Assembly (NCBI GenBank): GCA_021773135.1
Contig: JAJFKP010000051.1
Coordinates: 124,001 to 188,000 of the forward strand
DNA length: 64,000 nt
Source of the DNA: Woeseiaceae bacterium
GTDB lineage: Bacteria > Pseudomonadota > Gammaproteobacteria > Steroidobacterales > Woeseiaceae
Direction: 5' to 3'
In this document: positions 8,459 through 17,000 of the stretch, in pieces
Layout of the letters: the number at the start of each line of letters is the position of its first letter
Position numbering within the stretch: the first letter of the stretch is position 1
Notes under the pieces: model-generated
Databases searched by the model: none
The model's input: the letters and a program-made list of their open reading frames with translations, nothing else
Told to the model about the DNA's origin: nothing
Made by a program: the position numbers and the translations under genes

Positions 8459-9189
8459 GATGCTGCCGCCAGGTCGTTCGCCTCACTTTGTGCAGAGAAC
8501 TTGTAGCCAACGCCCCAGACTGTCACGATCAACTTCGGCTTGGACGGATTGGCTTCGATTTTTGCTCGCAATCGGTTGATGTGTGAGTTGACCGTGTGTT
8601 CATAGCCCTCGTGACCATAGCCCCAGACACGATCAAGCAGATCTGCACGGCGAAATACCCGGCCCGGATTTCGCGCGAAACAGTTGAGCAAATCGAATTC
8701 CCGTGCCGTGAGCTCGATTTGACGCACTCCCATTAACACTTCGCGACGACTTGGATCGATTCGAAGCGCACCGGAAACAATCTCTGTATTGGCATGTGCC
8801 GCTGCGTTTGATCGCATGCTTTCAATGCGGCGAAAAATCGCGCGGACGCGCGCTGCCAGTTCCAGCACGCTAAACGGCTTGGTCAGGTAATCGTCCGCGC
8901 CGGTTTCGAGACCCAGGACGCGATCCAGTTCCGATGATTTGGATGTAAGCATCAGGATCGGCTGATAGGAGCGGTCGCGTCGAACGGTTCGACATATTTC
9001 AAGCCCGTCGGGCCCGGGCAGGCGCAGATCGAGGATGATAAGTGCCCAGTCCTGGCCGGTGGCCAGTCGCATGCCTTCGTGACCGTCGTGCGCCACGATA
9101 ACTTCGTCGCACAGATCACCCAGATGCAGCACAACCAGGTCGGCGATATCTTCTTCGTCTTCAACCAGGAGTATGCGGCGCTTGCTCAT
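8455..9189 (-). CDS. OmpR/PhoB family response regulator
   Basis: A 244-residue transcription regulator. The receiver domain begins MSKRRILLVEDEED with acidic D11/E12, phosphoacceptor D54 in IILDLRLPGPDG and the conserved K in YLTKPF. The C-terminal winged helix has the OmpR pattern (REFDLLNCFARNPGRVF; RVWGYGHEGYEHTVNSHI; GVGYKF). A longer frame extends upstream but the canonical receiver begins at ATG 9189, so I used that. It is the partner of the kinase that overlaps its stop. The target promoters are not evident; the neighbouring spondin genes are candidates. Confidence 0.93.
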   Translation of the reverse strand: MSKRRILLVEDEEDIADLVVLHLGDLCDEVIVAHDGHEGMRLATGQDWALIILDLRLPGPDGLEICRTVRRDRSYQPILMLTSKSSELDRVLGLETGADDYLTKPFSVLELAARVRAIFRRIESMRSNAAAHANTEIVSGALRIDPSRREVLMGVRQIELTAREFDLLNCFARNPGRVFRRADLLDRVWGYGHEGYEHTVNSHINRLRAKIEANPSKPKLIVTVWGVGYKFSAQSEANDLAAAS

Positions 9190-9324
9190 CTGTCCCTGTC
9201 CCCGGCGGTTGTCATCTATGCCGTCGCTAACGTTGTTCCATTGATAGTAGACCGGAAACTTCACAGATTTATCACAGGGGATCGGCTCGCGGGCATCGAC
9301 ACACGCCCGCGAGCCTGTTTGCAT

Positions 9325-10077
9325 TCAGAGCGTGCGCTCGATGCTGATGCGGGCAACCGGATTGTCAAACCGGTTCTGCTCTGACAGATCGGAACTCGCT
9401 AACCCGTCGTCCTGGCTGACGACGCCCGCGTGCATTGCCACACGATCAGCCCCGTCATCACGGGCCGCATTAAAGCCTTCGCCGCTGCCTGCAGGACCTG
9501 GTATATGAATTGCCATCTCGGTATCAGCCTCGGTCCCGGCATCGTAGGCGATTGCGTCAACTGTTATCACATCGCCAACAGCCATGGTTTGCACCGCAAC
9601 ACCGTTCAGGCCGGTGAAGGCGTCGTTGGTGTTGACAAGCATTGATGTGACGCTCAGCAGTAAACCGAAACGGTCGCTGTCCAGCACGCTGATTGCCACT
9701 GTTTCACTGCCAGCCGGACCTATGGGTGCGGCCCCGGAACCGGTAGCGACGACAGCACCATCGCCGTCTGCTTCAGCAATGAGTGCCGCATTGGCGCCCC
9801 CTTCGGCCAGTTCCTCCAATCCGGGGCTGGCTGGCGATCCAACTTCGAAAACGCTGAACCCCGAACCATGACCTATCACCGCGAGCGGAGACAGCGGCTG
9901 CGCATTGGTCAAATTGGTAACGGTCACCGCGAATCCTGCCATCGCTGGCGGAGGCGGAGGCGGTGGGGGTGGTGGCTGCACGACAGGGTTGTTGTCGTTA
10001 TCACAGGCCTGCAATGCCATTGTCGTTATTAACAGCAATAGCAGGCGTAGCGATTGTCCTGTACGTAAATTCATCAT
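9325..10077 (-). CDS. Spondin-domain lipoprotein with polyproline linker
   Basis: A 250-residue predicted lipoprotein. The signal peptide ends in a lipobox ALQAC (cysteine about residue 25), followed by an acidic patch and a run of ten prolines, then a domain beginning FAVTVTNLTNAQPLSPLAVIGH. That opening, with ASPGLEELAEGG and the later TNDAFTGLNGVAV and YDAGTEADTE, matches the Spondin_N family (PF06468), which in bacteria is found in secreted or cell-surface proteins of unknown role. It lies 6 bases downstream of a second spondin gene, so they form an operon and look like a duplication. The response regulator starts 135 bases further on. Confidence 0.82.
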   Translation of the reverse strand: MMNLRTGQSLRLLLLLITTMALQACDNDNNPVVQPPPPPPPPPPAMAGFAVTVTNLTNAQPLSPLAVIGHGSGFSVFEVGSPASPGLEELAEGGANAALIAEADGDGAVVATGSGAAPIGPAGSETVAISVLDSDRFGLLLSVTSMLVNTNDAFTGLNGVAVQTMAVGDVITVDAIAYDAGTEADTEMAIHIPGPAGSGEGFNAARDDGADRVAMHAGVVSQDDGLASSDLSEQNRFDNPVARISIERTL

Positions 10078-10083
10078 CGCCTC

Positions 10084-10788
10084 CTATCGCACCGTGACAA
10101 CGACGCGAACAACCGGATTCAGCCAACGATGCACTGTGCTATCGAGATCACTGGTGCCACCATTCGGGTCCGTGTCGCCGAGGACATTGCGGTGAATATG
10201 CACGTTGGGGTTAGCATCGGCGGCAGCGGCCCCGGTAGCGCCAGTGCCGTTAAGTGCGCCGGGATCGGCCGGGATGCCTGCCACTCCAGGCATTCCGCCG
10301 CCATTAATGATTTCGTCGTTTGCCTCCGTCCCTGCATCGTAGGCGGGAACGTCATAAACATAGGTACCGGGATCGACAGGTATGGTGATGGCGTTGAGGC
10401 CGGCAAACGCGTCGTTGGTCGGCAACACCATGGCGACCACAGACAGCAGTACATTGCTCGTACCATCGGTGTTCACGTCGACGTTGGTGCTCGCAGCAGG
10501 TCCCAGCAGACCACCGGCAGGATCTGCGGCGATAGTGGCGCCGATTCCGGTCAGATCGGTCATCAGGCCCCCGATGTCGCCGCCTTCAGCCATGGCTTGC
10601 AGACTGGCAGAAGCTGGTTGCCCGGTTGAAAACAGGCCGGTGCCGTCGGGATGCGCGGCCACCAGAAGCGGCGTCAACCAGTTTCCATTGGTCAAATTGA
10701 CGACACGAACGTTCAGGTCAGCCGCATTGGCTGACGCACCGCAAAAAATAAACGCCGCAATAGCAGCGGATTCTACAAACACTTTCAT
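10084..10788 (-). CDS. Secreted spondin-domain protein
   Basis: About 234 residues starting MKVFVESAAIAAFIFC, a Sec signal peptide cleaved near SANAADL. The mature part starts LNVRVVNLTNGNWLTPLLVAAH and contains ASASLQAMAEGGDIG, LPTNDAFAGLNAITI and YDAGTEANDE, the same landmarks as its neighbour, so both are Spondin_N proteins. Unlike the neighbour it lacks a lipobox and the proline spacer and is probably periplasmic or released. The ATG at 10788 was chosen because the signal peptide begins there; a longer frame runs 19 residues upstream. A glycine/alanine-rich insert (PGVAGIPADPGALNGTGATG) looks like an extended loop. Confidence 0.82.
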   Translation of the reverse strand: MKVFVESAAIAAFIFCGASANAADLNVRVVNLTNGNWLTPLLVAAHPDGTGLFSTGQPASASLQAMAEGGDIGGLMTDLTGIGATIAADPAGGLLGPAASTNVDVNTDGTSNVLLSVVAMVLPTNDAFAGLNAITIPVDPGTYVYDVPAYDAGTEANDEIINGGGMPGVAGIPADPGALNGTGATGAAAADANPNVHIHRNVLGDTDPNGGTSDLDSTVHRWLNPVVRVVVTVR

Positions 10789-11016
10789 CACAAAAACCCT
10801 CCATCGAATTCCAGAGTTGGCATCGAGGGTTAGTATTCGGATCAATTCTCACGAAACGGTCACGGCCGGGTTCTGATTAGGTCCCGGACCGGCCGGAAAT
10901 CGCGACCAGTCCTGGTCACGGCGAGACGCGGCGAGGCACATGGCTGGATACTGGTATAGTGTTTATTGGTGAATTTTTTGCGGCCAATGACTGCATGCGA
11001 TTGCTAAAATAATGAG

Positions 11017-11280
11017 ATGGCGAAAAAATTAAAAAACGAAAAAGAACTGTTGAAAGAGGCGCTGCGCATCGTGATGGAAGACGCTGTAAAGCGTGGCATT
11101 GTCGAATTCGAAGCCACGGATTCGCAAAACCTGAAAATTGAGTATGCGTATCGACTGCTCGTACACGACAAGAAGATTAGCCCTTTCCCTGCGGACCAGG
11201 TGACTCTGCCAAACATGCGCCATCGATTGGCAATGTGGGTGACTCACGAATTGCCTGCGGGGCATGCTCTGCTCAAATAA
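11017..11280 (+). CDS. DUF5062-like small protein
   Basis: An 87-residue soluble, mostly helical protein with KLKNEKELLKEALRIVMEDA, KIEYAYRLLVHDKKI and NMRHRLAMWVTHELPAGHAL. This order of blocks resembles DUF5062, small gammaproteobacterial proteins of unknown function; the assignment is from memory of the family pattern. It begins at ATG 11017 and ends just before a convergent di-heme peroxidase gene. It has no signal peptide and no cysteines. Function unknown. Confidence 0.7.
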   Translation: MAKKLKNEKELLKEALRIVMEDAVKRGIVEFEATDSQNLKIEYAYRLLVHDKKISPFPADQVTLPNMRHRLAMWVTHELPAGHALLK

Positions 11281-11307
11281 GCAGGCCAGGAAAGTCAGCG
11301 TCTGCGG

Positions 11308-12444
11308 CTATTCTTCCAGCAACGCTTCGTACCGCTGATCAGTCAGCGTACGCAAAAAAGCAGCGAGCGCCGACGCCCGCTGCGGCGTAATGGGTTGGCC
11401 ACCGCGCAACAGCGTTACCTCCACATTTTCCGCGGTCTCGGGCTGTCCCCAGCCAGTGCCGGTTTCCGGATTCGTCTGGCTACTCGCCGTGCTCAGAAGA
11501 TATTTATCGTAAAAAAGAATCGCAGTTTCAAGTTCTTCGAAGACGCCGTTATGCATGTACGGGCCTGTAACTGCAACATTCCGTAAGCTCGGCACTCTGA
11601 ATTTTCCTTGCTGCGATCGGTCGTTGACCCGCGGATTCGCCAGCAATCCAATGTCCGGTTCGGACCGGGCGCTCTTCTCTCTAAGCGCCTGATTCTCGGG
11701 AATGCCAATGTTGTTATATTTGTGATTCGTAAAGAGCTCCCCGCTGGCCGTTTCACGAAGGTCTGACAGGTGACAGCTGTGGCAGTTGACCAGCTGCGAG
11801 AAGAACAGCATGCGCCCGATCTCCTCCTCGGCGGTCAACGTATAGTCGCCGCGGAGATAGCGATCGTACCTGGAGTCGAACGTGGAAAAACGTCCAGAAC
11901 GCTCGAAAGCCACAATGCTTGTTGCAATGGCGTTAAACGCCTGTTCGTCGCTCGAGAAAACATTCGTCCCGAAGTTCGCTTGCAGCGCGTTAACGTAGGA
12001 CGGGTTCTCCCGAACTCTTGCGACGACCGCGGCGGTGTCCGGCATGGCCATTTCGATCGGATTCAGGAACGGCTCGCGTGCCTGCACCTCCATCGTTACC
12101 GCTCTGCCATCCATGAAGAACCCGCCGCTATATTCACCGTTCTCGTTCTTGTGAAATTCGGGAACGTGAGATGCGTAGGTAATCATTGGCGCATTGCGAT
12201 TCCCAAGCGAATGTCCATCGTCGCCAAGGGAAACGGCGCCAGACACGCCGTTGTCCCGACTATCGGTGAACGCCCTGCCCGGCTCGTGGCACGTTCCACA
12301 AGACTGTTTGCGAGTCAGCGACAGATTGTTGTCAAAGAAAAGTGCCTGTCCCAATGCCTGCTTGTCAAGAGCCGGGGTTTCACCTAAGCAAACGGCCGTT
12401 TGCAGGAGTATCAGGACCACCGATTGAATGACTCGAGCGTGCAA
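11308..12444 (-). CDS. Di-heme cytochrome c peroxidase / MauG family protein
   Basis: A 378-residue exported c-type cytochrome. A hydrophobic signal (about residues 5-20) precedes two haem-binding motifs, CGTCH (C49, C52, H53) and CHSCH (C221, C224, H225). The segments RNAPMITYASHVPEF, FFMDGRAVTMEVQAREPFLNPIEM and FRVPSLRNVAVTGPYMHNG are characteristic of the CcpA/MauG family, periplasmic enzymes that reduce H2O2 or oxidise protein or organic targets. The displayed start is TTG at 12444; a GTG eight codons later is an alternative. It is divergent from sdaA. Whether it is a peroxidase or a MauG-like modifying enzyme cannot be told. Confidence 0.9.
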   Translation of the reverse strand: MHARVIQSVVLILLQTAVCLGETPALDKQALGQALFFDNNLSLTRKQSCGTCHEPGRAFTDSRDNGVSGAVSLGDDGHSLGNRNAPMITYASHVPEFHKNENGEYSGGFFMDGRAVTMEVQAREPFLNPIEMAMPDTAAVVARVRENPSYVNALQANFGTNVFSSDEQAFNAIATSIVAFERSGRFSTFDSRYDRYLRGDYTLTAEEEIGRMLFFSQLVNCHSCHLSDLRETASGELFTNHKYNNIGIPENQALREKSARSEPDIGLLANPRVNDRSQQGKFRVPSLRNVAVTGPYMHNGVFEELETAILFYDKYLLSTASSQTNPETGTGWGQPETAENVEVTLLRGGQPITPQRASALAAFLRTLTDQRYEALLEE

Positions 12445-12540
12445 ATTTTCTGTCCAGCGGGCCGTGGCAGTTAAACCAACTCGGCGTGAAAGCGCTGTAT
12501 ATAATAGTCGAAAGAACCCACCAGTCGATATTTCCTGTCC

Positions 12541-13938
12541 ATGGCTATTTCAACATTTGATCTGTTTACGATCGGCATAGGGCCGTCCAGTTCCCACACG
12601 GTGGGCCCGATGCGGGCGGCGTGCACGTTTGCTACCAAGCTGCGCGATCACAACCTTCTGGATGATGTCAAAAGCGTCTCCGTAAGGCTCTACGGCTCAC
12701 TCGGCGCCACGGGACGCGGCCACGGCACAGATAAGGCGGTCATTCTCGGGCTCGAAGGGGAACTTCCGGAAACAGTTGACGTAGTCGGCATTCCGGAGCG
12801 AATGGCGAAAATTGAGGAACGTCAGCAGATTAATCTCCTTGGTTCGCATCAAGTGGCTTTCAAGCCTCGGGAGGCCCTGGTTTTCGAAAAACGCGAGTCC
12901 TTGCCGGGCCATCCAAATGGCATGCGTTTCAGCGCGCTGGACGAAAGTGGCAACGAACTCATTGCGCGAATCTACTATTCCGTAGGTGGCGGTTTTGTAG
13001 TCAACGAAAACAGCACGGATGATCCCGTGATTACTGAATCCGAAGTCGACCTCCCCTACCCGTTCGAAAGCGGCGAGGAGCTTCTCAGACTTTGCAATGC
13101 CAACAACCTGTCAATCAGTGACCTGATGTTGCAAAACGAATTGGCCTGGCGCGATGAGGCAGCTATTCGGTCGCAGCTACTCGACATCTGGCACGCCATG
13201 CAGGAGTGTGTCAAAAGGGGCTGCCAGGACACCGGGGTAATGCCGGGCCTTAAGGTCAAGCGGCGCGCGGCGGGCCTTTATGCACAGCTAGCCAGTCAAC
13301 CCGAAGCGGCGCTGAGAGATCCGCTGACGATCATGGACTGGGTCAACCTCTATGCACTTGCCGTGAATGAGGAAAATGCTGTTGGCGGACGAGTTGTTAC
13401 GGCACCGACCAACGGGGCGGCCGGAATCATCCCTGCAGTTCTGCATTACTTTGTAAGATTCTGCCGTGGGGCCGATGACGACGGTGTCGTCCGATTTTTG
13501 CTGGTGGCAGGAGCAATCGGCCTGCTCTTTAAACGAAACGCATCCATCAGCGGTGCCGAGGTTGGCTGTCAGGGCGAGGTGGGGTCCGCGTGCTCAATGG
13601 CCGCCGGCGGATTGACGGAGGCACTCGGCGGGAGTCCCGAGCAGGTGGAAAACGCTGCAGAAATTGCAATGGAACACAACCTTGGTCTCACCTGTGACCC
13701 GATCGGCGGACTGGTACAGATCCCCTGCATAGAGCGCAATGCCATGGCATCGATCAAGGCGATCAATGCATCACGACTGGCAATGCGCGGTGACGGGCAG
13801 CATTTTGTTTCGCTCGACAAAGTCATTCAGACGATGCGTGAAACCGGCAGGGACATGCAGGACAAATATAAGGAGACGTCGCGGGGCGGACTGGCAACGA
13901 ACGTCATCGAAGTGCCGGTCAACTTTATCGAGTGCTAG
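12541..13938 (+). CDS. sdaA: L-serine ammonia-lyase (iron-sulfur L-serine dehydratase)
   Basis: A 465-residue single-chain type II L-serine dehydratase, converting L-serine to pyruvate and ammonia. It begins [20 protein letters not shown], the classic N-terminal signature with the SSSHT substrate motif. The catalytic domain has [16 protein letters not shown]. Cysteines for the oxygen-labile 4Fe-4S cluster are in [13 protein letters not shown] and [14 protein letters not shown]. The last residue is cysteine (NFIEC), which in the Legionella enzyme acts as a tail reaching the active site. Length matches SdaA (about 455). It lies alone, divergent from the peroxidase gene. Confidence 0.96.
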   Translation: MAISTFDLFTIGIGPSSSHTVGPMRAACTFATKLRDHNLLDDVKSVSVRLYGSLGATGRGHGTDKAVILGLEGELPETVDVVGIPERMAKIEERQQINLLGSHQVAFKPREALVFEKRESLPGHPNGMRFSALDESGNELIARIYYSVGGGFVVNENSTDDPVITESEVDLPYPFESGEELLRLCNANNLSISDLMLQNELAWRDEAAIRSQLLDIWHAMQECVKRGCQDTGVMPGLKVKRRAAGLYAQLASQPEAALRDPLTIMDWVNLYALAVNEENAVGGRVVTAPTNGAAGIIPAVLHYFVRFCRGADDDGVVRFLLVAGAIGLLFKRNASISGAEVGCQGEVGSACSMAAGGLTEALGGSPEQVENAAEIAMEHNLGLTCDPIGGLVQIPCIERNAMASIKAINASRLAMRGDGQHFVSLDKVIQTMRETGRDMQDKYKETSRGGLATNVIEVPVNFIEC

Positions 13939-14004
13939 CCGTAATCTCTGGCAAAATAGCGGCCAGTTGCAGGGTGGAACTCTTCGACCTTCGAAAACTA
14001 TTGA

Positions 14005-14223
14005 GACAGAGGGCCGCCACTACCGTGCGTGGGATACGGTGCAGCGCAGGTTTGCGATCTCGAAGCAAACGTCGATGCGGCCAGTTGCGACATTGTCCTC
14101 GTCACCGCACCAATCGAACAGACGCGCCTGCCTAACGTCGATACGCCACACCAGAAAACAGGCTATCGGCCGGACGAAGATGGTGAAGGGCTGATCGAGG
14201 CAGTTCAAACTGCGGTAGCCTGA
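14005..14223 (+). pseudogene. C-terminal relic of a COG2403 (cyclic 2,3-diphosphoglycerate synthetase-like) GTPase
   Basis: An open stretch of about 72 codons preceded by an in-frame TGA reads LPCVGYGAAQVCDLEANV, then SCDIVLVTAPIEQTRLPNVD and a tail ending in EGLIEAVQTA. This resembles the C-terminus of COG2403 predicted GTPases (pattern LPAMGYGxxQxxDLE, CDxVxxxTPIDLxR). Intact members exceed 400 residues; the P-loop and all N-terminal domains are absent, and the preceding 65 bases after sdaA show nothing similar. I read it as a deletion remnant. The family match is by eye. Confidence 0.6.
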
Positions 14224-14381
14224 CCACGAATTGGATTGTGTGCGCGAACAGTCGAACTGATTGACGCCAATTGGCAACTTCTGGCCAGTTTGCTGGTCTT
14301 AATCAGGCGACAAGAGCAGTCGTTAGAAACCTAAAAAACTACTGAAAAAACAACATTTTCGAGAGTCCCGGGGAGTACAAG

Positions 14382-15143
14382 ATGAATGCATTGAAGACAT
14401 TGGCCGCAGTCGCGGTGGTTTTAGCAGCAGGTAGCGCCAGCGCAGAGCACCATGAGGCTATCGCCGACGCTATCGACAATTCCGATCGTGCCGAGGCGAA
14501 TAGTGAGCGCGACGGTGCGCGTAAGCCGGATCAGGTTCTTGAGTTTATCGATCTGGATGCGGGCGATATCGTTCTCGACTATGGCGCGGGTGGCGGCTAC
14601 TGGGCAGAACTCTTCAGCGGCGTCGTCGGCGATGCCGGGAAAGTCTATGCTCACCAGCGCGCTGGGGAACGCTACGAGGAACAAAAGGCGGCGTGGTCAG
14701 AACAGTTCGCGCCATTTGGCAACATCGAGCTGATGCCGCTTGAAAGCGGTGCAGCCTTTCCACTCGGCGACAGCTCCGTCGACTCGATCATGGTGTCATA
14801 TCTCTTTCATCATATGCACTTTACGGACGGATCGGGAGAAATGTTCCCCGAGAGTTCCAGGGCATTATTCGGTGAGTTTCGACGTATTCTAAAGCCGGGC
14901 GGCACCGTAATCATCATCGAACATGCGGCCGCGGACGGTTCCGGACGAGCGCAAAGCGGCGGTTGGCATCGCACACCGCCCGAGATGGCGAAAACGGATA
15001 TCACCAGCGTCGGTTTTGAGTTTGCAGGCGATGCGCCGGAGATTTTCCACAACCCGGACGACGATCGAAAGAACGTCTGGTTTGAAACCGGCCTGCAGGG
15101 AAAGACGACAACGTTCGTTCAGAAGTACCGCAAGCCCGACTAA
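14382..15143 (+). CDS. Exported class I SAM-dependent methyltransferase-like protein
   Basis: A 253-residue protein with a clear Sec signal (LAAVAVVLAAGSASAEHHE, cleaved near residue 21) followed by a Rossmann methyltransferase domain: IDLDAGDIVLDYGAGGGYWA (motif I), SVDSIMVSYLFHHMHF (motif IV region) and RRILKPGGTVIIIEH (motif VI). It resembles COG4798-type predicted methyltransferases, which often carry signal peptides. S-adenosylmethionine is not known to be abundant in the periplasm, so the role is puzzling. The start ATG 14382 follows GGGGAG. It stands alone between two relics. Confidence 0.85.
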   Translation: MNALKTLAAVAVVLAAGSASAEHHEAIADAIDNSDRAEANSERDGARKPDQVLEFIDLDAGDIVLDYGAGGGYWAELFSGVVGDAGKVYAHQRAGERYEEQKAAWSEQFAPFGNIELMPLESGAAFPLGDSSVDSIMVSYLFHHMHFTDGSGEMFPESSRALFGEFRRILKPGGTVIIIEHAAADGSGRAQSGGWHRTPPEMAKTDITSVGFEFAGDAPEIFHNPDDDRKNVWFETGLQGKTTTFVQKYRKPD

Positions 15144-15187
15144 AAATCTGGCGGAGCTATCCAGCGCCGATAGCCTGTTTTTGGCGA

Positions 15188-15224
15188 CCTGCCGACCACC
15201 TGCAGACACAGAGCGGTCGGCAGG
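15188..15224. repeat. 10-bp inverted repeat, 17-nt loop
   Basis: CCTGCCGACC at 15188-15197 pairs perfectly with GGTCGGCAGG at 15215-15224, and flanking AGCCTG/CAGGCT can extend it imperfectly. It lies 45 bases after the exported methyltransferase stop. No T-run follows on either strand, so it is not a standard intrinsic terminator. Confidence 0.6.
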
Positions 15225-15341
15225 CAGGCTATGCGCGAAGAATCGGTCAATGCCTGGTTTGGGGTCAGCGTGAAATTGGCCGCAGAAAATAGCTGTGTAT
15301 TTGCGCTGACTCTGAGTATTGGCAGAATAACCCGTACGATT

Positions 15342-15377
15342 TTCACTGCACTGAAGCGGCAGATTCAGTGCAGTGAA
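15342..15377. repeat. 14-bp perfect inverted repeat, 8-nt loop
   Basis: TTCACTGCACTGAA (15342-15355) and TTCAGTGCAGTGAA (15364-15377) are exact reverse complements around the loop GCGGCAGA. It would form a very stable hairpin. There is no adjacent T-run. It sits just before the zinc-ribbon relic and may be a mobile-element or recombination remnant, a processing site or an operator; nothing in the sequence decides. Confidence 0.7.
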
Positions 15378-15414
15378 GGCGAAAGACGACAACGGCCGAG
15401 ACCCAACAAGCTAG

Positions 15415-15696
15415 CAGGTCAGTGAAGCCGAACGAATTGCAGCACTCGATCCCGACGCGCAAAACAATCACCCGCCAGCGATTTCCGCAGATCACAGCAG
15501 GCTTGACCACGTCAATACGTACGGGCACCTGCTCGAATTCTACATTGACAGGCCATCTACAATCCAAGCCTGGGGGAAGGTCGAAATCTGGAAGGCGCAT
15601 TTGCAAAAGTGGCACTCCGAGGAAGCGAAGCGTCAAATCGATTCCAAAGCAGTCGAATGCCATATTTGTCGCAATACCAGGCGAAAGCGTCAGTAA
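15415..15696 (+). pseudogene. Relic of a zinc-ribbon domain protein (start codon and first Cys pair lost)
   Basis: In a frame without ATG/GTG start, bounded by TAG at 15412 and TAA at 15694-15696, translation gives EAERIAALDPDAQ, then DHVNTYGHLLEFYIDRP, GKVEIWKAHLQKWHSEEAKR and VECHICRNTRRKR. This matches a small bacterial zinc-ribbon family whose usual sequence has FTCRDCG before xEVWKAxxQKWxxEVAKG and a second CxxC near the end. Here the first pair is replaced by STIQAWG while the second (CHIC) remains. Loss of both the start and zinc ligands indicates decay. A 183-codon frame on the opposite strand (15343-15894) is its shadow. Confidence 0.6.
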
Positions 15697-15921
15697 TAGA
15701 TTGGGGCCAGCCAGACAATTAGTCTCAGCGAGACGTACAGTTTTTACGCTGAAACCAGTTGTTGATCCTGTATCTTGACAGAATATGTCTTCGTCAATGC
15801 CAGTGGTCGGACGCGCGCGCTCGCATGACGCTTGGAAGCAGTGAGTTAAGCGGCGCGTTGTGCGACGAAATTTGATTCCCGATTTATTCATCAAGAATCA
15901 ATGACAACAACAGGAGCTATC

Positions 15922-16284
15922 ATGGCAAACTACATCGACGGCTACGTACTACCCATTTCGCGTGATCGCCTGGACGATTATAAGCATCTTGTCGAAGCGG
16001 CTGCGTCTATTTGGAAGGAACACGGCGCGCTGGCATACAGGGAATATATCGGCGACGACATGAACCGTGAAGGAACGAGCTCATTCACAGATCTCATAGC
16101 CGCGACTGATGATGAGGTCATCATTTTTGGGTGGGTGGAATTTGCATCTCGTGAGGCACGTGACCAGGCGAATGAAAAGGTTGCGACTGACCCCAGAATG
16201 GCTGAATTGATCAGATCATCCAATGCCGACTTCGATGCGGTGCGAATGGCATATGGCGGATTTCAGGCCTTTGTTCAGTCCTAG
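15922..16284 (+). CDS. DUF1428 family protein
   Basis: A 120-residue cytoplasmic protein starting MANYIDGYVLPISRDRLDDY, with EHGALAYREYIGDD, IFGWVEFASREARDQANEKV and a C-terminal YGGFQAFV. These are the landmarks of DUF1428, a ferredoxin-like (dimeric alpha-beta barrel) family with no known function, common in proteobacteria. ATG 15922 was chosen because AGGAG lies 6-10 bases upstream; an ATG at 15901 in frame lacks this. Isolated gene. Confidence 0.88.
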   Translation: MANYIDGYVLPISRDRLDDYKHLVEAAASIWKEHGALAYREYIGDDMNREGTSSFTDLIAATDDEVIIFGWVEFASREARDQANEKVATDPRMAELIRSSNADFDAVRMAYGGFQAFVQS

Positions 16285-16472
16285 AGCAATAACACCAATT
16301 AACCAGTCTCCGCGTGGGCTGGGCGGAAACGGCTAAAAGCACAATTCTTGTTCCTGGTCACCGCTAAACTGATCGGCTGTGATCGTCAATAATAGACTTG
16401 AAGCTGGAATTCCAGGAGATTAGCTCGCAATATGTTCACATTGGCCATTAACTCTATAAGGAATGACCTGAT

Positions 16473-16769
16473 ATGCTGATTGGCCTGTTAATGATCCTGA
16501 TACCAGCCGCTGTTTTTCTCTTTACACTCCCGCTTTCGAAGCGGCTCAAGCCAGGCTTGCGCAAGGTGTACGTGGTACTCGGTGGAATAGTGGTTTTTCT
16601 TGGCAGTGCTGTCTCCGTCTATTTTGCGGCATTCACCGGTGACCAGGGCGGAATTGCGGCATTTTACTTTCAAATACTGGTAATTGTTGTTTATGCAGCA
16701 TTGACGTTGTCACTCATTATCATCAATTGGATTATTCCTGGCAGGGAAGTTGACAATGTTGGGGACTAG
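16473..16769 (+). CDS. Small inner-membrane protein, unknown
   Basis: A 98-residue protein with three hydrophobic segments (about residues 3-19, 32-52, 63-86) separated by KRLKPGLRK and a short loop GDQGG. AAGGAATGACCTGAT precedes the ATG at 16473. I do not recognise the family. It is flanked by 188 bases without genes upstream and 230 downstream. Coding is supported by the regular membrane-helix pattern and ribosome site only. Confidence 0.65.
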   Translation: MLIGLLMILIPAAVFLFTLPLSKRLKPGLRKVYVVLGGIVVFLGSAVSVYFAAFTGDQGGIAAFYFQILVIVVYAALTLSLIIINWIIPGREVDNVGD

Positions 16770-17000
16770 TTGGCGCATGCGCTTGGTGCAAGAATCCAAA
16801 GTATAAAGAGGCACTGATTTTCGTTCTGGCTGCGGCATGACTTTTCCGGGCGCGCAAATCCACCACGAGGAGATCCGAAACATATCGATGTTTCCATTTT
16901 CTCGAAGGGTGCCATCCAGCTAAGTTGGGTGACGCAATCGGCTGACAAACCGAAGTAAGACCTTAACAGTTAGATATTCACTGTGTTTTGGAGAAACGGC

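Noticed and set aside
15343-15894. A 183-codon minus-strand frame
   Set aside because: It runs opposite the zinc-ribbon relic, whose plus-strand translation shows family motifs; the minus product shows none.
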